A DNA stretch of 27,810 nt, from NCBI GenBank assembly GCA_028871195.1, contig JAGWNT010000052.1, positions 1 through 27,810 of the forward strand, given 5' to 3'. The DNA is from REEB85 sp018971455 (GTDB taxonomy: Bacteria; Pseudomonadota; Alphaproteobacteria; Acetobacterales; Acetobacteraceae). Positions 22,657 through 27,810 of the stretch are shown here, one piece after another; positions within the stretch are counted from its first letter, which is position 1; each line of letters opens with the position of its first letter. The translations under genes and the position numbers were made by a program. The notes beneath the pieces were generated by a model. It did no database searches, was not told the DNA's origin, and was given only the letters and a program-made list of their open reading frames with translations.

Positions 22657-25377
22657 CTAGGCGGCCGCGTCGGCGGCGACATGGCCGGCCGCCTGCCAGG
22701 GGCTCGGCGTGCTCTGGGCCAGTTCGAGGAAGTCCGGCACGTCGCTTGCGGGCATCGGCCGGGCCAGCAGGAAGCCCTGCACCTCCGTGCACCCCTGGCG
22801 CTGCAGCATGGCAAGCTGCTGCTCGGTCTCCACCCCCTCGGCCGTGACGTCGAGGTCGAGCCGGCTGCTCATCGCCAGCACCGCCTCCATGATGGCCTGG
22901 GTGCCCGCGTCGGTCTGCTGGGCCTGCACGAAGGCCTTGTCGATCTTGATCTTGTCGAACGGGAAGCGGCGCAGATAGCTGAGGCTGGAATAGCCGGTGC
23001 CGAAATCATCCAGCGCGATGCGCACGCCCTGCGCCTTGAGCGCGCGCAAGGTCGCCAGGGCCTGCTGCTCGTTGCTGATCAGCACGCCTTCGGTGACCTC
23101 GATCTCCAGCCTGTGGCTCGGCAGCCCGGTGCGGCGCAGCACCTCGGCCACCAGGTTCGGCAGCGCATCGTCGCGGAACTGCATGGGCGAGACATTGACC
23201 GCGACATGCGCCTCCGACTGCCAGGTGGCGGCCAGCGAGCAGGCGCGCTCCAGCACGGCGCGCCCGAGCGGGACGATCAGGCCGCATTCCTCGGCGACCG
23301 GAATGAACACGCTGGGCGGCACGAAGCCGCGCGTCGGATCGTTCCAGCGGACCAGCGCCTCGAACCCGCAAACCTCGAGGCTGTCGCAGGCGAATTGCGG
23401 CTGCATGAAGACCTCGATCCGCCCGGCCTCCAGCGCCTGGCGCATATCCTGCTCGAGCGACCGGCGCTCCTGCAGGAAGCTGTCCATCCAGGTCTCGAAC
23501 AGGCGGAGCACCCCGCGGCCATCGGCCTTGGCGCGATACAGCGCGGTGTCGGCGTTGCGCATCAGCGTGCGCCCGTCCAGCCCGTCCTTCGGATAGGTGG
23601 CGACGCCGATGCTGGTGGCCATGTTGATGCGGTAGCCATCGACGTTCATCGGCTCGGCCGAGGTGTCCAGCACGCGCTGGGCGAGGTGCCGGGCGGCATC
23701 GGGCTGGTCCTCGCCGATCTGCAGGATGACGAACTCGTCGCCCCCGATGCGCGCGATCAGGTCGGTCGGCCGCACCACCATGCGCAGCCATTGCGCGAAG
23801 CGCACCAGCAGCAGGTCGCCGGCGTCGTGGCCCAGCGTGTCGTTGACGTTCTTGAACCCGTCGAGATCGAGACACAGCAGCGCGAAGGCGGTGCCGTTGC
23901 GCGCCGCCTGATCGACGGCGGCGGTCAGGTGTTCGTTCAGCAGCAGCCGGTTGGGCAGGCCGGTGAGCGAGTCGTGCTCGGCGAGGTGGCGGATGCGGGC
24001 CTCGGCGAGCTTGCGGTCGGTGACATCCGTGTAGGTCAGCACCGAGCCGCCGGAGGCGATCGGATTGCGGTGCACTTCGAGGATCTTGCCGTCGCTGCGG
24101 GTGCTCTCGAAGGCGGTGGCTGCCTCCGGCTGGTCGGGATCCTCCGGCGGAATGCGCAGTACGGAGCGGTCGACGCCGCGCGCGCCACGCGCCGTCAGAA
24201 CCTCGGCCGGCAGGTCCAGCAGGTCCACCGCGCGGCGATTGACGACCGGCATGCGGCCCTCGGCATCGAACATGATGATGCCCTGGCTGACGCTCTCCAT
24301 GGTGACCTTCAGCGCCCGGCGAGAGCGGATGCTGCGGCGGCGCTGGTTGATCCAGAACATGCCGAGCAGCAGCACGATCGCCGTGGTGGTCAGCCCGGTG
24401 ATGACGGCGTGGCGCCGCGACTCCCAGTATTTCGCATAGACATCGGCCTGGTCGAGGCCGACCAGCACCACGAGCGGATAATCCTGCAGGCGGCGGAAGC
24501 TGACGATGCGCGAGGCACCATCGGCCGAACGGATCGACAGCGTTCCCGCCAGCTGGCCATGGATGGCCTTTAGAAGCTGAGGGTTCCTCAACTTCCCGCC
24601 GACGCGCCCGCCGATCAGCGGACCACGGGCGCGGATGATGCCATCGGTCCCCGCGAGCATGATGAAGCCGCGGCCGATATCGAGCTTCTCATAGAAGCGC
24701 GAGAGCTCGTCGGCACTCAGCGAGACCTGCACGATGCCGGCGAAGCTGCCGTCGCGGTTCAGCATCTTGCGGGTGAACTGCACCGCCGCCTTGTGAGTGG
24801 CGCGGCCGATCACCGGCACGCTGATGTAGAGATCGTCCTTGGTGGGATCGAGCTGGGCGCGGAAATGCGGGCGGTCGGAAATGTTCATCGACGGCGGCGG
24901 CGGAACCAGGGTCGACTCGCGGGTCATGCCGTTGGCGTCCACGCGACCGATGAAGAAGGCGAACTTGTCCGCCTTGGCGCGGCTGGCGACCCATTTGGCG
25001 ACGTTGAACGTGGCCGGGTTCTCGGCATAGGCGGCGCGCGCGCCGAGCAGGATTTCATCGATGCCCGAGACGATGCGGTCGGTGTTCTCGTCGAAGGCGC
25101 GGGCGAGATTGGTGGTGGTGTCCACCGCCGCCTGCTTGGCGTCGCGGCGCTGCTGGGTCAGCGGCAGCAGCAGGCTGAACCAGACCAGCACGACGCAGAC
25201 CAGCATGGCGCCGTATTCCGGCAGCACCATCAGCGTGTCGCGGTCGTGCGTTCGCGCCTTCACCCGGCTGCCGAGTGCCGCGATCCATGCCGCCGCCCGT
25301 CGCCACAGGCCCCTGGGCCGCGCGGGCTGTTGGGCAAAAGGCCAACCAGGATGGGCAGTTTTCTGGGTGAGGGACAT
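22657..25377 (-). CDS. Membrane sensor with PAS, GGDEF and EAL domains (cyclic-di-GMP turnover)
   Basis: Protein of 906 residues. A first transmembrane helix lies at about 51-73, a periplasmic sensor of Cache/PDC type at about 75-320 (DRPHFRAQLDPTKDDLYISVPVIG) and a second helix at about 322-344. A PAS domain (about 370-460), a GGDEF domain (about 465-620) and an EAL domain (about 635-890) follow. The synthase active site is intact (GGDEF at 545-549), with the inhibitory RxxD site (RPTD 536-539) five residues before it. The phosphodiesterase is also intact: EALVRW at 673-678, NVSPMQF, EVTEGVL, DDFGTGYSSLSYL, KIDKAF, EGVETE and QGFLLARPM. Both activities look possible, and which dominates would depend on the sensor. 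No chemotaxis or other signalling genes are adjacent. Confidence 0.93.
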   Translation of the reverse strand: MSLTQKTAHPGWPFAQQPARPRGLWRRAAAWIAALGSRVKARTHDRDTLMVLPEYGAMLVCVVLVWFSLLLPLTQQRRDAKQAAVDTTTNLARAFDENTDRIVSGIDEILLGARAAYAENPATFNVAKWVASRAKADKFAFFIGRVDANGMTRESTLVPPPPSMNISDRPHFRAQLDPTKDDLYISVPVIGRATHKAAVQFTRKMLNRDGSFAGIVQVSLSADELSRFYEKLDIGRGFIMLAGTDGIIRARGPLIGGRVGGKLRNPQLLKAIHGQLAGTLSIRSADGASRIVSFRRLQDYPLVVLVGLDQADVYAKYWESRRHAVITGLTTTAIVLLLGMFWINQRRRSIRSRRALKVTMESVSQGIIMFDAEGRMPVVNRRAVDLLDLPAEVLTARGARGVDRSVLRIPPEDPDQPEAATAFESTRSDGKILEVHRNPIASGGSVLTYTDVTDRKLAEARIRHLAEHDSLTGLPNRLLLNEHLTAAVDQAARNGTAFALLCLDLDGFKNVNDTLGHDAGDLLLVRFAQWLRMVVRPTDLIARIGGDEFVILQIGEDQPDAARHLAQRVLDTSAEPMNVDGYRINMATSIGVATYPKDGLDGRTLMRNADTALYRAKADGRGVLRLFETWMDSFLQERRSLEQDMRQALEAGRIEVFMQPQFACDSLEVCGFEALVRWNDPTRGFVPPSVFIPVAEECGLIVPLGRAVLERACSLAATWQSEAHVAVNVSPMQFRDDALPNLVAEVLRRTGLPSHRLEIEVTEGVLISNEQQALATLRALKAQGVRIALDDFGTGYSSLSYLRRFPFDKIKIDKAFVQAQQTDAGTQAIMEAVLAMSSRLDLDVTAEGVETEQQLAMLQRQGCTEVQGFLLARPMPASDVPDFLELAQSTPSPWQAAGHVAADAAA

Positions 25378-25605
25378 GGCGGCTCATTTCGGTCGACTTT
25401 CGGTAACCTGAGCCGCGAATGATAAGATCGTCTTAATAAACCTCCGGCATATCAGGAGCCGTGCGCCATTTTCGCGACGGCCAGGGATTGATGCAGCCTT
25501 AACCTGGCGGGCGGATCATGGTGGCCGTGGGCTCCGCCGGCAGGCGCCGGCGCGCCGCACGGGCCGTGCGCGACGCAAGAGCCTGAAGGTTGGGAGCATG
25601 GTCTG
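25378..25605. promoter_or_regulatory. Divergent intergenic region with an AT-rich stretch and a palindrome
   Basis: This 228-bp gap separates the sensor gene from the small orphan gene. It is the least GC-rich spot in the window around 25418-25452, which probably holds the sensor promoter, but I cannot assign -35 and -10 boxes with confidence. At 25556-25570 there is a near-perfect 15-bp palindrome with 7-bp arms (CGCACGG, CCGTGCG) around a single G. It lies about 36 bp before the orphan gene start and is a candidate operator. Confidence 0.35.
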
Positions 25606-26067
25606 ATGCAGGAGCGTGGCCGGATCGATCGACGCGCAGCGTCCGGACAGACGACATCCGTGCCGGCGGCGCGGGCGGAGCTGCTGGCGATGCTGGACGA
25701 GGCGCGCGATCTGGCGTTCCTCGGCGATCTGCAGGCCGCCCGGGTGTTCTGCGCGGAGGCGATGTTCCGCCATCAGCCCCTGCTGGCCGGTGACCCGATG
25801 CTGCTGGCGCAGCTGAACGCGGCGCTCATCCATGCCAGGGGCTTCCAGCTGCTCGGCCGGCTGATCGCCGCCATCGATGGCCGGACGATGCGCATCGTCC
25901 TCGCCGCCGAGGGCGATGCCGGCGCGCCCACCACCCGCGTTGATGCCGACGGCATCGTGCACGTGACCGTCACCGAGGCCATGCTGGCGCAGGAAGCCGC
26001 CGTCGCGCGCTGGAGCGAGGAGCTGGCCGGCCTGATCTGGCCGGCATCGAGCCGGTCAGCGGCGTAG
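25606..26067 (+). CDS. Hypothetical protein, 153 residues
   Basis: I do not recognise a family. The product is probably cytoplasmic: no signal peptide or membrane segment is visible. After a basic N-terminal 24 residues, an alanine/leucine-rich helical part follows (about 25-80: LLAMLDEARDLAFLGDLQAARVFCAEAMF), reminiscent of helix-pair (TPR-like) packing, though no repeat can be shown. Residues about 85-130 look like a small beta region (RTMRIVLAAEGDA, GIVHVTVTEAM), and an amphipathic helix closes. Support for coding is indirect: balanced amino acid use, GGGAG about ten bases before ATG 25606, and the arginine- and histidine-rich nature of the opposite frame. It is divergent from the c-di-GMP sensor and converges with pxpC. 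Confidence 0.6.
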   Translation: MQERGRIDRRAASGQTTSVPAARAELLAMLDEARDLAFLGDLQAARVFCAEAMFRHQPLLAGDPMLLAQLNAALIHARGFQLLGRLIAAIDGRTMRIVLAAEGDAGAPTTRVDADGIVHVTVTEAMLAQEAAVARWSEELAGLIWPASSRSAA

Positions 26068-26106
26068 CGCCCGATCGGCGCGGGAGGAATCGCGCGCCGC
26101 GCGGTC

Positions 26107-27069
26107 TTATCCCAGCAGCGGGCGGCGCTCCACGATGGCCACGCGCAGGCTGGCGATGCGGGTCACGAAGGCGCGGTGCAGCTCATGCGCCCGCGTCACG
26201 TCGATCGCCTCGAAATGCAGCGCCGCACCCGGCCGCATCTGCGCCAGCCGGCCGATATCGCCGCTGATCAGGGTCGCGATCTTCGGGTAGCCCCCGGGCG
26301 GCTGCGCGTCGCGCAGCAGCACGATGGGCGCGCCGCTGCCGGGCACCTGGATGCAGCCCGGCACCAGCCCGTCGGAAATGATGTTGTAGCCGCGCGCGTG
26401 CTCCAGCGCCGGGCCCGCCAGGCGGTAGCCGAGCCGGTCCATCTGATGGGTGGTCTGGTAGGCGGCCGAGAGGAAGGTCGCGATGGCCTCGGGGGTGAAG
26501 AAATCCTGCTGCGGGCCGAGCACGACGCGCAGCGGCCCGTGCTGCGCCGGGGGCAGCCGCAGCGTGCGCTCCGGCTCGGCGCGCACCCAGTCGCTGGCCA
26601 ATGGCAGCGCGTCGCCCTCGCGCAGCACCCGGCCGGCGAAACCGCCAATGCCGGAGCGGGCATGGGTGGACTGGCTGCCGAGCTGTGCCGGAATGTCGAA
26701 ACCCTGCGCCACCGCGATATAGCCCCATACCGCATCGGGCGCGCCGCCGACGCGCAGGGTCTGGCCGCGGGTCAGGGTGAATGTGGTGAAGGGCGGGATC
26801 GGCCAGTCATCGACGAAGCAGGCGAAGCGGCCGCCGGTCACGGCGATGCGGGCCGAGGTGGCGTCCAGCCGGAACGCGCCGGCGGCGTGGGCGAATTCCA
26901 GCGCCGCCATGCCCGCCGGATTGCCCACCAGCGCATTGGCCATGGCCAGCGCCGCGATATCCATGGCACCCGAGCGCGACACGCCGAAGCGCTGCCAGCC
27001 CTGCCGGCCGGCATCCTGCACCGTCACGAACGGGGTCGGCGCGACGGCGAGCAGGGCGGGCGCCGTCAC
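26107..27069 (-). CDS. pxpC: 5-oxoprolinase subunit C (biotin-dependent carboxyltransferase-like, KipA family)
   Basis: Protein of 320 residues of the PxpC/KipA family. Hallmarks are TPFVTVQDAGRQGWQRFGVSRSGAMD near the N terminus, where the AMD motif defines the family, then ALEF, GGYPKIATLISGDIGRLAQM and DRLGYRLAGP. With PxpA and PxpB it hydrolyses 5-oxoproline (pyroglutamate) to glutamate using ATP. The start is GTG at 27069, which overlaps the pxpB stop (GTGA), so the two are translationally coupled. Members of this family are often labelled as urea amidolyase-like or allophanate hydrolase subunit 2; the pxpB neighbour supports the oxoprolinase reading. Confidence 0.9.
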   Translation of the reverse strand: MTAPALLAVAPTPFVTVQDAGRQGWQRFGVSRSGAMDIAALAMANALVGNPAGMAALEFAHAAGAFRLDATSARIAVTGGRFACFVDDWPIPPFTTFTLTRGQTLRVGGAPDAVWGYIAVAQGFDIPAQLGSQSTHARSGIGGFAGRVLREGDALPLASDWVRAEPERTLRLPPAQHGPLRVVLGPQQDFFTPEAIATFLSAAYQTTHQMDRLGYRLAGPALEHARGYNIISDGLVPGCIQVPGSGAPIVLLRDAQPPGGYPKIATLISGDIGRLAQMRPGAALHFEAIDVTRAHELHRAFVTRIASLRVAIVERRPLLG

Positions 27070-27809
27070 GCCTCGCCTTCCAGGATGGCCACCGGGCCCC
27101 CGGCCAGGGCGGTGGCTTCGAGCTCGGCGAACTCGTCGGCCTCGATCGGCTGGAAACGGATGCGATCGCCGGGCTGGAACAGGAACGGGTCGCGCCGATC
27201 GGGCTGGAACGGGCGCACCGGGGTACGGCCCAGCAGGTGCCAGCCTGTCGGAATGGCGATCGAGGTTATGCCGCTCTGCATGCCGCCGATCGCCACGCTG
27301 CCGGCCGGCACCAGCGGGCGCGGCGTTTTGCGGCGCGGAATGTGCAGCCGCTCGGGCAGGCCGCCGAGATTGGGCGCACCGGGATTGAAGCCGACGAGAT
27401 AGACGAGGTAGTCGGCGCCGGAATGGATGGCGATCACCTCCTCGGGGCTGAGCGCCAGCTGCGCCGCGACCTCCAGCAGATCGTCGCCGTACTGCCCGCC
27501 ATAGGCCACCGGCACCGACCAGCGCCGTCCCGGCCGGGGCGGCAGGTTGGCCGTGCGATCCAGCAGCGCCGACACATGGCCGACCAGCGCCGGATACGAC
27601 AGCTCGGCCGGATCGTAGCAGATCAGCAGCGAGCGATAGGCCGGGACGGTCTCGGTGATGCCGGCGATTTCGGAGGCCGCCAGCATCAGATCGAGCGCCA
27701 TCACGCGCGCATTGAGCGCCGGATCGATGCTGTCGCCGAACTCCACGGTCAGCGCCACATCGCCGACCGGCAGGAAGCGCGGATAGCTCCCGCCCGGCGA
27801 CGCGGTCAT
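27066..27809 (-). CDS. pxpB: 5-oxoprolinase subunit B (KipI family)
   Basis: Protein of 247 residues of the KipI/PxpB family: PVGDVALTVEFGD at the N terminus, then AYRSLLICYDP, WSVPVAYGGQYGDDLLEVA, YLVYLVGFNPGAPNLGGLPERLHIPRRKTPRPLVPAGSVAIGG split over the middle, and GITSIAIPTGWHLLGRTP. It works with PxpC and PxpA. The whole gene fits just inside the window, so its start codon ATG (27809-27807) is visible but not its promoter; pxpA, if present, would lie outside. An alternative annotation is allophanate hydrolase subunit 1. Confidence 0.9.
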   Translation of the reverse strand: MTASPGGSYPRFLPVGDVALTVEFGDSIDPALNARVMALDLMLAASEIAGITETVPAYRSLLICYDPAELSYPALVGHVSALLDRTANLPPRPGRRWSVPVAYGGQYGDDLLEVAAQLALSPEEVIAIHSGADYLVYLVGFNPGAPNLGGLPERLHIPRRKTPRPLVPAGSVAIGGMQSGITSIAIPTGWHLLGRTPVRPFQPDRRDPFLFQPGDRIRFQPIEADEFAELEATALAGGPVAILEGEA

Positions 27810-27810
27810 G

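Noticed and set aside
22639..24573. A 644-codon plus-strand open frame
   Set aside because: It is antisense to the GGDEF-EAL sensor, whose catalytic motifs are intact; the composition (histidine- and glutamine-rich) is that of a shadow.
25516..25962. A minus-strand frame of 148 codons overlapping the orphan gene
   Set aside because: Its translation is rich in arginine, glutamine and histidine and lacks a ribosome binding site; the plus-strand frame has better composition and a GGGAG site.
26107..27809. Reading pxpB-pxpC as urea amidolyase/allophanate hydrolase subunits acting with the Liv-type transporter in urea use
   Set aside because: The two proteins carry KipI/KipA family motifs, there is no urea carboxylase or urease gene, and the transporter is about 5 kb away with unrelated genes between.
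1..27810. Search for mobile elements, defence systems, CRISPR arrays, tRNA or rRNA genes
   Set aside because: No transposase, integrase, toxin-antitoxin, restriction or Cas-like protein, no spaced direct repeats and no tRNA-like cloverleaf were recognised by eye; a tRNA or covariance-model scan would be needed to exclude small RNAs.

Overview
The window is very GC-rich, densely packed bacterial chromosome. Gene families and gene order point to an alphaproteobacterium, most likely Rhodospirillales and plausibly Acetobacteraceae. The lineage markers are comF-grxC-DUF1178, yicC-gmk, lptG-lptD-surA-rsmA on one strand, and pepA-holC divergent from it. This assignment is inference from family content and synteny; there is no rRNA or other direct taxonomic marker. 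I see no tRNA, rRNA, CRISPR array, insertion sequence, integrase or phage gene.

Layout. (1) 1-1096, plus strand: the 3' end of comF, grxC (glutaredoxin 3) and a DUF1178 gene. (2) 1108-4407: an SDR oxidoreductase on the minus strand, divergent from yicC-gmk and an AEC-family permease on the plus strand. (3) 4436-10121, minus strand: the outer-membrane biogenesis operon lptG-lptD-surA-rsmA. (4) 10199-13432, minus strand: cysQ, a Sua5-type threonylcarbamoyl-AMP synthase and an FAD-linked D-2-hydroxyacid dehydrogenase. (5) 13539-15486, plus strand: pepA and holC (DNA polymerase III chi). (6) 15489-21231, minus strand: a branched-chain-amino-acid-type ABC transporter operon livG-livF-livH-livM, followed by a plasma-membrane-type (P3A) H+-ATPase. 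The matching substrate-binding protein is divergent on the plus strand at 21309-22571. (7) 22657-25377, minus strand: a membrane-bound sensor with PAS, GGDEF and EAL domains for cyclic-di-GMP turnover. Divergent from it is a small orphan gene at 25606-26067. (8) 26107-27809, minus strand: pxpC and pxpB, subunits of prokaryotic 5-oxoprolinase.

Most of the window is core housekeeping: LPS export and outer-membrane protein folding, 16S rRNA dimethylation, nucleotide metabolism, replication clamp loading and tRNA t6A synthesis. The accessory functions are uptake of an amino-acid-like solute, proton pumping, pyroglutamate recycling and c-di-GMP signalling. I found no convincing undescribed multi-gene system.

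The most useful observations are local. Two conserved genes, the AEC permease and rsmA, seem to start at CTG codons and would be N-terminally truncated by standard gene callers. lptG stands without lptF, and surA-rsmA without the pdxA often found between them. Three genes coding for variable termini (comF, surA, lptD) carry in-frame 15- or 18-bp tandem duplications. A P3A proton ATPase lies directly behind a solute-uptake operon.
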